A stretch of 64,000 bases of DNA, taken from contig NZ_CP045997.1 in NCBI RefSeq assembly GCF_010233585.1, forward strand, positions 6,871,018-6,935,017, given 5' to 3'. This document shows, in pieces, positions 1 to 9,734 of the stretch (its first letter is position 1; each line of letters opens with the position of its first letter). The translations under genes and the position numbers were made by a program. This DNA comes from Spirosoma endbachense (GTDB lineage Bacteria; Bacteroidota; Bacteroidia; Cytophagales; Spirosomataceae). Under the pieces are notes generated by a model, which worked only from the letters and a program-made list of their open reading frames with translations, did not search any database and had not been told where the DNA came from.

Positions 1-632
1 ACCGGCATTCCATAGCTCACCACGATCATAGCCGGAAAGGCTACGGGTGATAATGCGCCCAATAGAGCGGCTACAACAATTGTTAGCAGCGTAAAAACGG
101 CCAGCCGCACCGTAATCGGATAATCGGCCCGAAAGGCATGAAAGTAATAACTCACCGATCCAAACACGAACGTCAGGATCAGAAACAGGTAGTTGCCACC
201 CAGGCCCGGAATCTCGAGCATCTCCCAACGAAAAAAGGCCAATCCAAGGATCAGGGCAGCCATACTAACCAAATAGCGCACCCGATCAAAGCGGGTAACC
301 GCGCTTATCAGTACGATAAAAGCAATGCTTATTCCAATCAAAAAAGCCGTAGCTACACCCGGCCGAATCTGCATAGGCGAGGCTACAAACTGTTCGGAAA
401 CGGCATAGGCTTTGCTATTTACGGCGTAGTCGAGTAAGCCATCCGAAAAGGTTTGAAACGTAACGGGCAATTCGTTCAGTTCGCTCAAAACATTCCAGTG
501 AACAACATTGCCCAACCCCTGTGCCCAGGCAATGATGAACAGAATCACACTTACGGCTACAAAAAAAAGACTTACTAAATACGTAGACCGGTAAATCCGG
601 CTCCACGCAGACCAGAAAAATAAGGATGACAT
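1..632 (-). CDS. Partial polytopic membrane protein, unknown function
   Basis: The reading frame opens with ATG at 630-632 on the minus strand and stays open to the window edge, so about 210 N-terminal residues are visible and the C-terminus is missing. The first residues are MSSLFFWSAWSRIYR, followed by a hydrophobic helix (about residues 18-38). An extracytoplasmic stretch of about 55 residues comes next. Then there are four or more closely spaced hydrophobic segments separated by short basic loops such as TRFDRVRY. This is an inner-membrane protein. I do not recognise the family. The 120 bases to the divergent aldo/keto reductase gene probably hold both promoters, but I see no clear TAnnTTTG element. 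Confidence 0.7.
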   Translation of the reverse strand, partial: MSSLFFWSAWSRIYRSTYLVSLFFVAVSVILFIIAWAQGLGNVVHWNVLSELNELPVTFQTFSDGLLDYAVNSKAYAVSEQFVASPMQIRPGVATAFLIGISIAFIVLISAVTRFDRVRYLVSMAALILGLAFFRWEMLEIPGLGGNYLFLILTFVFGSVSYYFHAFRADYPITVRLAVFTLLTIVVAALLGALSPVAFPAMIVVSYGMP

Positions 633-753
633 GAAACAGAAACGTCAGTAATAGTTAGTTAGTGCCTGCTGGCTTCTTTGGATAGCTATAGCTCACCGAA
701 AACGAGGCTAAACTTTTCTTTTACTGACCGATTTCATCTTTTACTCAGAACAC

Positions 754-1746
754 ATGGAATACAGACAACTGGGAGACTCCGATTTATCCGTTTCCGTTAT
801 CACATTTGGCGCATGGGCCGCTGGAGGCTGGATGTGGGGTGGTACCGAACAAACAGGAGCCATTGAAGCCATAAGAGCCTCCTACGACCTGGGCGTAACC
901 GCTATCGACACAGCACCCGTCTATGGGCAAGGCGCCAGTGAGGAAATTGTTGGCGAGGCTATAAAAGGTATTCCACGCGACAAAATACAGATCCTGACGA
1001 AGTACGGTATGCGCTGGGATCTTACCAAAGGCGATTTCGGATTTAAAAGTCAGGACAATTCCGGGAACCCCATTGACATCTACCGATACGCTGGAAAAGA
1101 AAGTATCATTAAAGAATGCGAAGACAGTCTGAAGCGGTTAGGGACCGACTATATCGATCTATACCAAATGCACTGGCCCAACAAAACCACCCCCATCGAA
1201 GAAAGCATGGAAGCGGTGTTGCGGTTAATCGAACAAGGCAAAGTGCGTCAGGCAGGAGTGAGTAACTATTCTGCGGTGCAGATGCAGCAAGCGGAAACCG
1301 TTGTAAAACTAGCGGCTAACCAAGTTCCGTTCAGCATGCTCAACCAGTCAATCAATGCGTTGCTCGTTCCTTACTGCCTCGAACATAAAAAAGGTATTCT
1401 GGCCTATAGCCCCATGGAGCGGGGATTACTCACCGGAAAAATCAAACCCGGCCATCAGTTTGCGGAAGGCGACCATCGGACAAGTTATCGGTTCTTTAAA
1501 GAACAAAACATTGTTCAGGCCAACGATTTATTAGAAAAACTCAAACCATTGGCCGATGAAAAAAATGCCAGCCTGAGCCAGTTAGTCATTCGCTGGACAA
1601 TCGAACAACCGGGTATAACGGCGGCTCTGGCAGGCGCCCGTAACGCCGAACAGGCCATTCAAAATGCAAAAGCTATTGACATCAGCCTATCGGCAGATGA
1701 ACTGGAGTTTATAAACCAGCAGATACAGGAACTGGAGCTAGTGTAA
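754..1746 (+). CDS. Aldo/keto reductase
   Basis: This is a cytoplasmic NADPH-dependent oxidoreductase with a TIM-barrel fold, 330 residues, typical for the family. The catalytic tetrad can be read: Asp52 and Tyr57 in AIDTAPVYGQG, Lys83 in LTKYG and His140 in YQMHWPN. The C-terminal cofactor region (AALAGARNAEQ) is present. It resembles the YajO/Tas-like subgroup and has no signal peptide. The substrate cannot be told from sequence. It stands alone between a divergent membrane-protein gene and the convergent malQ. The ATG at 754 puts MEYRQLG at the N-terminus, the usual beginning of this family. Confidence 0.93.
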   Translation: MEYRQLGDSDLSVSVITFGAWAAGGWMWGGTEQTGAIEAIRASYDLGVTAIDTAPVYGQGASEEIVGEAIKGIPRDKIQILTKYGMRWDLTKGDFGFKSQDNSGNPIDIYRYAGKESIIKECEDSLKRLGTDYIDLYQMHWPNKTTPIEESMEAVLRLIEQGKVRQAGVSNYSAVQMQQAETVVKLAANQVPFSMLNQSINALLVPYCLEHKKGILAYSPMERGLLTGKIKPGHQFAEGDHRTSYRFFKEQNIVQANDLLEKLKPLADEKNASLSQLVIRWTIEQPGITAALAGARNAEQAIQNAKAIDISLSADELEFINQQIQELELV

Positions 1747-1798
1747 ATGATGGTGTAGTCGGGCAGACAAGTATACGCCCAACTACACCGCCATTCCT

Positions 1799-3391
1799 TT
1801 AGGACCCTTCCGTTCTTCCAGTCATTTCGGTGAGTTTCATTAGTTTTTCGGCTACTTCGTCAGTCAGTTGTCCTGGCTGTAATCGCCATTGCCAGCTTCG
1901 CCCACCCAGACCAGGTGTATTCATGCGGTTGGTTTCATCAAGATTCAGGATATCCTGTACCGGCATGATGGCGAGACGGGCAACTGATTGCATCGTTAGG
2001 CGGCAAATCTGATCGGCAATGTTTTCGCTGGTAATAGGAAAACCAATATAGTCATTCAATTTCTGGCGGGTTTCTTCGGTAACTTCCTTAAACCAGCCGA
2101 GCGTTGTGTTATTATCGTGTGTGCCCGAATAGACGACCACATTTTCGGTATGATTATGAACACCATGAGAGGAAGTCGGCAAATCATCGCCGAAGCCAAA
2201 TTGAATGACACGCATACCCGGAATGCCATAATGACGCAAATGCGGTTGCATGTCGGCAGTACGCGCGCCCAAATCTTCGGCAATCACAGGTAAATTCACG
2301 AATTGTCGGTGCATGGCGTGCATGAATGCCTCAATAGGTGCTTTCACCCACTCGCCTACCTTAGCAGTTGGTTCACTCGCCGGAATTTCCCAATAGATGG
2401 CAAAACCCAAAAAATGGTCCAGGCGCGTCAGGCTGTATAGCGACATTTGATGCCGTAACCGATGCATCCACCACGCAAAACCTGTTCGCCGATGTTCTTC
2501 CCAATCATAAATCGGGTTGCCCCACCGCTGACCATATTCGCTAAAATAATCGGGTGGAGCCCCCGCCACAAATAGCGGCTGAAAGTTGGCATCCAGTTTA
2601 AACAAAGTCGGATTCGCCCAGACTTCTGTGCTATTGAACTGAACGTAGATCGGAATGTCGCCGATAAGGTGAATTTTTCGGGTATAGCAATAGGCGATCA
2701 GTTCATTCCATTGCCGAAAAAAGAAATATTGCAGCACCTTAACTTCTTCAATCCGATCGTGAAGCAACTCCCTTTGACGGGCCAGCGCAGCCGGGTCACG
2801 CCGGACGATCTCTTCCGGCCAGCGCACCCAGGTCGACTCACCCGTTTCGTCCTGCAAAGCCGTAAACAAAGCATAATCATCAAGCCAATCGGCTTGCCAT
2901 GCACAAAATCGATCATAATCGCTGCGTTGGGCGGGTGTGGCATCACGGAGAAACGTATCAGCCGCCAGTTGCAGCAAAGGCCGCTTTTTAATCCAGGCGG
3001 CATGAAGTGTAGAAGGTGCCAGAATAAGCGGTCCGGCAAGTACCGCCGATGGCACATCACCTGATGTGGCGGGGGCTTCACTCACCGAAATGTCGTGAAG
3101 TGGCTGTTCATTAAATACTGCCAGATCATCTGGACTCAATAGATTTTCATCAGCCAGTTTCTCCAGACTAATCAGCAATATATTCCCGGCAAAAGCCGAC
3201 GGACTACTATAGGGAGAAAACCCCGAACCAGGGTCTACGGGAGTCAATGGCAATATCTGCCAATAGGTTTGCCCGGAAGCATACAGAAAATCAGCGAAGC
3301 GGTAGGCTTCTGGTCCTAAATCGCCGACGCCGTGCGCTGAAGGCAATGATGTGATGTGGAGCAACAGGCCGCTTGAACGTTGTTGAAGCAT
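1799..3391 (-). CDS. malQ: 4-alpha-glucanotransferase (amylomaltase, GH77)
   Basis: A cytoplasmic enzyme that transfers alpha-1,4-glucan segments between maltodextrins. The 530 residues cover one GH77 barrel. The N-terminus (RSSGLLLHITSLPS) and the substrate loop (GFSPYSSPSAFAGN) are typical. Predicted catalytic residues are Asp325 (LTRLDHFLG, nucleophile), Glu372 (IAEDLG, acid/base) and Asp426 (SGTHDNNT, stabiliser). It lacks the N-terminal starch-binding modules found in longer Bacteroidota GH77 proteins. It converges on the aldo/keto reductase gene with a 52-base gap. No other glycogen or maltose gene is adjacent. Confidence 0.95.
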   Translation of the reverse strand: MLQQRSSGLLLHITSLPSAHGVGDLGPEAYRFADFLYASGQTYWQILPLTPVDPGSGFSPYSSPSAFAGNILLISLEKLADENLLSPDDLAVFNEQPLHDISVSEAPATSGDVPSAVLAGPLILAPSTLHAAWIKKRPLLQLAADTFLRDATPAQRSDYDRFCAWQADWLDDYALFTALQDETGESTWVRWPEEIVRRDPAALARQRELLHDRIEEVKVLQYFFFRQWNELIAYCYTRKIHLIGDIPIYVQFNSTEVWANPTLFKLDANFQPLFVAGAPPDYFSEYGQRWGNPIYDWEEHRRTGFAWWMHRLRHQMSLYSLTRLDHFLGFAIYWEIPASEPTAKVGEWVKAPIEAFMHAMHRQFVNLPVIAEDLGARTADMQPHLRHYGIPGMRVIQFGFGDDLPTSSHGVHNHTENVVVYSGTHDNNTTLGWFKEVTEETRQKLNDYIGFPITSENIADQICRLTMQSVARLAIMPVQDILNLDETNRMNTPGLGGRSWQWRLQPGQLTDEVAEKLMKLTEMTGRTEGS

Positions 3392-3589
3392 GAATAAGTC
3401 GTGGTTAATAAAGAGTAAATGGTTAGTCGATCGTAGTTGGTTAGTTATTGAATACTAGCCGCTAGTGATAAGGCGATAACCACCAGAAACTAACTTTTGT
3501 ACAAATCCGCTCTTGGTCAATTTTGTTTATTCCTTAGGATAAAAACCTAACTACCAAATGTATTCTATAGTCTAATAACCCGAAAATGA

Positions 3590-5206
<1,617 letters not shown>

Positions 5207-5213
5207 AGCTAAT

Positions 5214-5261
5214 TCAGAGATACGGTTACAAAATTTAATCTTTTGTTAACTGTATCTCTGA
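5214..5261 (+). terminator. Hairpin after atpD
   Basis: TCAGAGATAC...(5214-5233) pairs with the segment at 5241-5261 over about 20 bases, with one G-T wobble and one bulge and a loop of about 7 bases. It starts 8 bases after the atpD stop. There is no long U tract, so it may attenuate or stabilise the 3' end rather than fully terminate. It implies that atpD is at least partly uncoupled from the genes downstream. Confidence 0.55.
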
Positions 5262-5318
5262 TACCAAATTCCCTTTCTTAAGTCTAATAGTCAGAAAAAT
5301 AAAAACGCATTTAGTTTT

Positions 5319-5990
5319 ATGAAAACGTCGATTAGATTAAGTTTTGGAATAGCCGTATTACCCTTAAGCTTGCTGTTAATCTCAGCAACTTCTGCCCAGG
5401 TTGAATTTCCGGTAGCTCAAACGGCTTTAGTCGCTGGCGCGATCAACGAGGTTTCTATTGTACCGGCGTTGTCTCAGGATTCCTCTTCCACAACACACCT
5501 GGACAATGCAGTTGCGGCTCTGGACAAAGGCGATAAAACTGCAACGACGCAGGAGCTTAAAGCGGGAATTGCTGGCCTGGAGGCCGAAGCCCAGGCAAAG
5601 CCCACTTCGTTCAAAGATAAGCTACTGGCTCAGGCTGGTAAACTGAAAGCGTTGCTTCCACTCATTCCGACCGGAGCCCTGGGCAACGGCGTACTCGGGA
5701 AAGCGGTTAGTCTGGCCAAACTTGCATCGGGAGGCAATCAGCTGGAGGGCATTTTGGCCGCTGGTTCATTACTGGGTAAAGGCAGTCAGCTAACAAGTGG
5801 TCTTGGCGGAATCGGTAGTGCGCTGTCGGCGCTGGGTGGAGGAACCCAATCGACAGGCCAATCCCTGATTTCGACTGCTTTGGGATCGGTTAGTAAGTTA
5901 GACCAGGGCGGTTTGGTTGCCAAAGCCGCCGAACCAGCCGCAAAGACCCAAATCGGCAGCGTACTAAATTTCGTAAAAGGAGTTTTGTAA
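5319..5990 (+). CDS. Secreted Gly/Ala/Leu-rich protein, unknown function
   Basis: A 223-residue protein with a clear Sec signal peptide (about residues 1-26, ending ATSAQ). The mature part has a short acidic/polar region (residues 45-85: LDNAVAALDKGDKTATTQ) and then a long segment rich in Gly, Ala, Leu and Ser (about 105-200). Repeated patterns there include LGNGVLGKAVSLAKLASGG, LLGKGSQLTSGLGGIGS and ALSALGGG. There are no cysteines after the signal. The early mature region resembles helical repeat proteins, but I cannot name a domain. It sits between atpD and atpC in the same orientation, with hairpins on both sides. A role in ATP synthase is not supported: the product should be exported, while F1 is cytoplasmic. 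Confidence 0.8.
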   Translation: MKTSIRLSFGIAVLPLSLLLISATSAQVEFPVAQTALVAGAINEVSIVPALSQDSSSTTHLDNAVAALDKGDKTATTQELKAGIAGLEAEAQAKPTSFKDKLLAQAGKLKALLPLIPTGALGNGVLGKAVSLAKLASGGNQLEGILAAGSLLGKGSQLTSGLGGIGSALSALGGGTQSTGQSLISTALGSVSKLDQGGLVAKAAEPAAKTQIGSVLNFVKGVL

Positions 5991-5991
5991 T

Positions 5992-6012
5992 AATTATGAC
6001 CGGGTCATAATT
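5992..6012 (+). promoter_or_regulatory. Palindromic hairpin before atpC
   Basis: AATTATGAC and GTCATAATT form a perfect 9-bp stem with a CGG loop. It lies 1 base after the stop of the secreted-protein gene and 14 bases before the atpC ATG. It could end the upstream transcript, mark a processing site, or fold at the atpC translation start. There is no U tract. Confidence 0.45.
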
Positions 6013-6026
6013 TATCATTCAATAGC

Positions 6027-6272
6027 ATGACATTAGACATTATTACTCCTGACCGCAAGGTCTTTTCCGGTGAAGCCAGTGCCGTTACATTTCCGGGTAG
6101 CGAAGGTCAGTTTCAGGTTCTGAACGATCACGCTCCGCTGGTTAGCACACTGGATCGCGGACCGATTGTCGTGCAAACGGCATCCGGTCAACAGACGTTT
6201 ACCGTTGATGGTGGCGTTGTTGAAGTATTACAAAACAAGGTACTGGTGCTTGCTGAAGCCGTAGTGGTCTAG
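6027..6272 (+). CDS. atpC: F1Fo ATP synthase subunit epsilon (short form)
   Basis: 81 residues containing only the N-terminal beta-sandwich domain: MTLDIITPDRKVFSGEAS, then FPGSEGQFQVLNDHAPLVS and TVDGGVVEVLQNKVLVLAE. The C-terminal helical hairpin that inhibits ATP hydrolysis in the E. coli protein is absent. The short form is usual in Bacteroidota, so this is not a truncation. It belongs to the F1 central stalk with gamma. It is 36 bases downstream of the secreted-protein gene and is followed by a strong terminator. Confidence 0.95.
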   Translation: MTLDIITPDRKVFSGEASAVTFPGSEGQFQVLNDHAPLVSTLDRGPIVVQTASGQQTFTVDGGVVEVLQNKVLVLAEAVVV

Positions 6273-6294
6273 GTAACCTATACAGTTAATGAAT

Positions 6295-6339
6295 AAGCAG
6301 AAGCGTTCGGTTCATTTTGAGCTGAACGCTTCTGCTTTT
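6295..6339 (+). terminator. Rho-independent terminator of the atpD-atpC region
   Basis: AAGCAGAAGCGTTC (6295-6308) pairs perfectly with GAACGCTTCTGCTT (6324-6337), and the 3' arm continues in a short T run. It starts 22 bases after the atpC stop. Confidence 0.85.
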
Positions 6340-6400
6340 ATACACGTACACTGCTATTTACCGACAGATTTCGATCATTTACCGAGATTATACCCAAGCG

Positions 6401-7540
6401 ATGGCCAGGTTCAGTAATTTTCCTTATCCATTCGCTCGTATGAACAGGACAGCATCACTTATTGCCATTCATCTTTTCGGCTGCCTGACCTTTCTGGCAT
6501 TGCCTTACATTTTCGTCGAAGACGGCTTTTCAAAACTGTCGGAATTAGCCTACAATCCGCACGAACAGCGTAATTTATTGTCCTATCTGCTAACGATTGC
6601 GTTTTTCTACACGAATTACTTTATACTCATTCCCCGATTCTTCTTCGGGAAAAACTATGTTATCTACGGCCTTAGTGTTCTGGCCTGCTTTTTTGTTATT
6701 GAACAAACACTAGCCGGAGTCAACCGGAGGGGTATAATGCCACCGCCACGATCTCAGCCGCCACCTGAGTGGATGGAGCAAAGGCCTCCTTTTGAGATGG
6801 GCAATCGTTCACCGATGCCCCCAACTGGATTTCCGAGACCAGGGTCGCAACAGCCGGGTTTACCGCCTGAGATCAGTCAGACGTTTTTTCTGTTTCTAAT
6901 TGGGTTTCTTTTATCACTCGCCATTCGTGTTAACAATCGCTGGCGAGAAACTGAACGCGAAAAATTGAATACTGAATTATCGTACCTGAAGGCGCAGATC
7001 AATCCGCACTTTCTGTTTAATACGCTCAACAGCATTTACTCACTAGCCCTTGAGCAGTCGGACCGAACAGCCGAAGCGATTACCCGGTTATCATCGCTGA
7101 TGCGGTATGTGATTCAGGATGCGGCCGTTAAGCAGGTCCCACTGGCGAAAGAATTTGAGTACATCAGTCATTATGTAGCCCTGCAAAAGTTGCGTCTGGA
7201 CGAAACGGTGCAAATCGATTTTTCAATTACCGGTAGCCCCAACGGCCAACAAATTGCTCCATTAATTCTAATTTCCTTCATCGAAAATGCCTTTAAATAT
7301 GGCGTAAATCCCAGTGAAGATTCACTGATCCAGATCGGCCTGACCATTCATGAAAGTGAGTTACACTGCCATGTTTTCAACAAAAAAGTACGTATTTCGC
7401 AGGACACCGTTACGACTAGTGGCATTGGATTGACAAATACCAAATCGCGTCTGGCGTTAGTCTACTCCAATCGACACCGATTGCAGATTAGTAACCAACC
7501 CAACGACTTTACGGTCGATCTATACCTGACGTTGACATGA
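6401..7540 (+). CDS. LytS/YehU-type sensor histidine kinase
   Basis: A membrane sensor kinase of the His_kinase (PF06580) family, 379 residues. The N-terminal half has about four hydrophobic helices (residues 20-40, 63-82, 86-105, 162-180). A Pro/Met/Arg-rich loop (about residues 113-158) lies before the last helix. The phosphorylated His203 is in the AQINPHFLFNTLNS box. The ATP-binding N box is FIENAFKYGV and the G box is SGIGLTNTKSRL. It overlaps the following response regulator gene by 4 bases (ATGA), so the two are translationally coupled. An alternative start is Met14 at 6440. The signal sensed is unknown. Confidence 0.93.
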   Translation: MARFSNFPYPFARMNRTASLIAIHLFGCLTFLALPYIFVEDGFSKLSELAYNPHEQRNLLSYLLTIAFFYTNYFILIPRFFFGKNYVIYGLSVLACFFVIEQTLAGVNRRGIMPPPRSQPPPEWMEQRPPFEMGNRSPMPPTGFPRPGSQQPGLPPEISQTFFLFLIGFLLSLAIRVNNRWRETEREKLNTELSYLKAQINPHFLFNTLNSIYSLALEQSDRTAEAITRLSSLMRYVIQDAAVKQVPLAKEFEYISHYVALQKLRLDETVQIDFSITGSPNGQQIAPLILISFIENAFKYGVNPSEDSLIQIGLTIHESELHCHVFNKKVRISQDTVTTSGIGLTNTKSRLALVYSNRHRLQISNQPNDFTVDLYLTLT

Positions 7541-8244
7541 TTCGAGCCATTGCCGTCGACGATGAGCCGCCTGCCCTGCGGATACTTGCCAATTTTTGCG
7601 GCCGGGTTGATTTTCTTACTCTACAAAAAACCTTTTTTCGTGCTGACGAAGCACTGGATTATCTGGCGAATAATCTGATCGATCTGATTTTTCTCGATAT
7701 CAATATGCCCGCCTTGTCGGGGCTTGATTTTCATAAGCTCCTGCCCCATCCTACGCCCGTGATCTTTACGACTGCCTATGCCGAATACGCCGTTGACGGG
7801 TTTAACCTGAATGCTGTCGACTATTTGTTAAAACCGTTTACGTTCGAACGATTCGAGCAGGCGGCCCATAAAGCACGTGATGCGTATCGGTTCAGACAAC
7901 AGCAAACGGAGCAGGATAAACCGACTTATTTGTACGTACGGGCCGATTATCGATTGTACCAGATTCCATTAGCCGATATTTTATTCATTGAAGGACTCGA
8001 TGATTACCTTAAAATTCATCGCCAGAATGATAAACCTATTGTGTGCCGTATGACGATGAAAACGATGATGCAACAACTTCCCGAATCCAGCACCGCCGAG
8101 CGTTTTATTCGGGTTCATCGATCGTATATCATTCCCATGAACCGTATTGAAGCCGTACAGAACAAAACCATCCTGTTGTCAGGGCGTGAGATTCCGATTG
8201 GAGCCAGCTATGAAGCGGATTTCTTTCGTCAATTCGGCTCATAA
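7537..8244 (+). CDS. LytTR-family response regulator
   Basis: 235 residues. The receiver domain (1-120) has the acidic pair DDE at 8-10, phospho-acceptor Asp54 in FLDINMP, Thr at FTTAYAEYA and Lys99 in YLLKP. The C-terminal LytTR DNA-binding domain (about 128-232) shows the family signatures FIEGLDDYLKIH, FIRVHRSYIIPMNRI and IPIGASY. It is coupled to the kinase gene by a 4-base overlap. LytTR regulators bind paired direct repeats upstream of a few targets; the lipoprotein gene that starts 150 bases downstream is a candidate target by position only. Confidence 0.95.
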   Translation: MIRAIAVDDEPPALRILANFCGRVDFLTLQKTFFRADEALDYLANNLIDLIFLDINMPALSGLDFHKLLPHPTPVIFTTAYAEYAVDGFNLNAVDYLLKPFTFERFEQAAHKARDAYRFRQQQTEQDKPTYLYVRADYRLYQIPLADILFIEGLDDYLKIHRQNDKPIVCRMTMKTMMQQLPESSTAERFIRVHRSYIIPMNRIEAVQNKTILLSGREIPIGASYEADFFRQFGS

Positions 8245-8393
8245 CGTCTGGCATCAATCGGCTTAGTTTACCGACAGCGTAACCTTCATTAACCGACATA
8301 ATCGACCCATTTACCTCAAATTGGTCCGTGGCAACAACGATCCATCTAAAGTCAGCGTATTAAGCTATAATTAACACCTGTCTACTGACTATT

Positions 8394-9140
8394 ATGGAAC
8401 GCAAAGAGTTTTTGAAAAGAGGATTCGGAAGTTTGCTTGGGATAGCGACTGTTTTACCCGCAATTAATGCCTGTAGCTCATCGGAGGTTACCCCTACAAC
8501 CTCAACGGGCACCAGCACGTCTACTGGCTCAACCAATGGGAGTTCGTCAAGTAACTGTTCGGTCACTCCATCGGAAACTGAAGGGCCTTTTCCAACTAAA
8601 GTCCCAGCCAACTTTGTGCGTAAGGACATTCGCGATGACCGCACCGGCGTAGCCTTTACGGTCAACATTACGATTAAAAATTCGAACAGCAGTTGTGCGG
8701 TTCTGGCGGGTGCTCTGGTTGATATCTGGCATTGCGACAAAGACGGTTACTACTCCGAATATGGCGGATCGGGTATGCAAAGTGTCAATTTTACAACCGT
8801 CGATTTTCTACGCGGGCGGCAAACGACCGATGCTAACGGTCTGGTTTCGTTCACGTCTATTTTCCCTGGCTGGTATTCGGGCCGCGCTCCGCACATCCAT
8901 GTCCATATCTACAGCTCGACCGGAAAGTCACTGCTGGTCACTCAAATTGCATTTCCCTACGACATTGCTAACACGGTATACACAACGGCCCAATCGTACG
9001 GGTATACCAAAGGGTCGCAAGACACCAAGAACGAGTCCGACAATGTTTTTTCGGATGGGTTTACGACCGAACTGGCCACGGTTTCCGGCAGTATTTCAGC
9101 AGGTTACATACTCACCCATACAATTGTAGTCAGTGCCTAG
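8394..9140 (+). CDS. Intradiol ring-cleavage dioxygenase-like lipoprotein
   Basis: 248 residues. The N-terminus KEFLKRGFGSLLGIATVLPAINAC has a twin-positive start and a lipobox ending at Cys27, followed by a Ser/Thr/Gly-rich linker (31-54). The core is the intradiol dioxygenase beta-sandwich. Predicted Fe(III) ligands are Tyr120 (DKDGYYSEYGG), Tyr161, His167 and His169 (PGWYSGRAPHIHVHI). The conserved TEGPF is at 62-66. All four ligands are present, so it may be active. Its lipoprotein, extracytoplasmic location differs from the classic cytoplasmic catechol and protocatechuate enzymes. No aromatic-degradation genes lie nearby, so the substrate is unknown. Confidence 0.85.
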   Translation: MERKEFLKRGFGSLLGIATVLPAINACSSSEVTPTTSTGTSTSTGSTNGSSSSNCSVTPSETEGPFPTKVPANFVRKDIRDDRTGVAFTVNITIKNSNSSCAVLAGALVDIWHCDKDGYYSEYGGSGMQSVNFTTVDFLRGRQTTDANGLVSFTSIFPGWYSGRAPHIHVHIYSSTGKSLLVTQIAFPYDIANTVYTTAQSYGYTKGSQDTKNESDNVFSDGFTTELATVSGSISAGYILTHTIVVSA

Positions 9141-9201
9141 TAAATAGGTGTTTGAGACTTCGGGCATAGGTTTCCTGAAGTCTCGCCAGCCCTTCAACGC
9201 A

Positions 9202-9732
9202 ATGGCAAAAGGTCTTATTCGGCTTAGTTATCGTAAAATTATTGACGCATCATCCCAAAAAATCTGGGATAAATATGTGTTCGATGATACCTACATGGAG
9301 TTTTTCATGCAGGCCCAGTTCTATAATCAGCAGAATAAGTACACAACGTTTCAGGAGCTTCTGGACAACGTACCTAATGCCGATAAACTGCATTATTTGA
9401 CCAGCACAGCCGCTGTTGGCTATATCAGGCAGTTGAATAAAATCATTCCGGACATTGCGAACAACGCCGGGAAATTGTGTCTGCCCTTCACACAGTTTAC
9501 ATTTGAGATTATCCAGTCGCATGTACAGAATAAAGATGCTCATCGAATCGCTATTTCCTTTTATAGCGAACCGCTGACCTGGATCGATACCATTGGCAAT
9601 CTGCTGGTTATTGCCTACGGGGATCAACGCGAAGGGTTACGAACCGGACAGGAAGTGCAGACTGACATGATTGCCTTACAACCGTATCTGAGCATTTCTT
9701 CTTTTCAATACGGTAGTAGTTTGTCTCAGTAA
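9202..9732 (+). CDS. Conserved-looking protein of unknown function
   Basis: 176 residues from the ATG at 9202 (MAKGLIRLSYRK). A longer frame from a GTG at 9148 exists but begins 8 bases after the upstream stop and is less likely. The protein is soluble and has no signal peptide. It is rich in aromatic residues and Gln (YMEFFMQAQFYNQQNKY). It may be mixed alpha/beta, with a predicted strand-rich C-terminal half. I recognise no motif. It ends 2 bases before the start of the pirin-like gene, so the two are almost certainly co-transcribed and may act together. Confidence 0.7.
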   Translation: MAKGLIRLSYRKIIDASSQKIWDKYVFDDTYMEFFMQAQFYNQQNKYTTFQELLDNVPNADKLHYLTSTAAVGYIRQLNKIIPDIANNAGKLCLPFTQFTFEIIQSHVQNKDAHRIAISFYSEPLTWIDTIGNLLVIAYGDQREGLRTGQEVQTDMIALQPYLSISSFQYGSSLSQ

Positions 9733-9734
9733 GT

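Noticed and set aside
6027..6272. AtpC as a truncated pseudogene because it lacks the C-terminal helices
   Set aside because: The short epsilon form is normal in Bacteroidota, and the beta-sandwich is complete.
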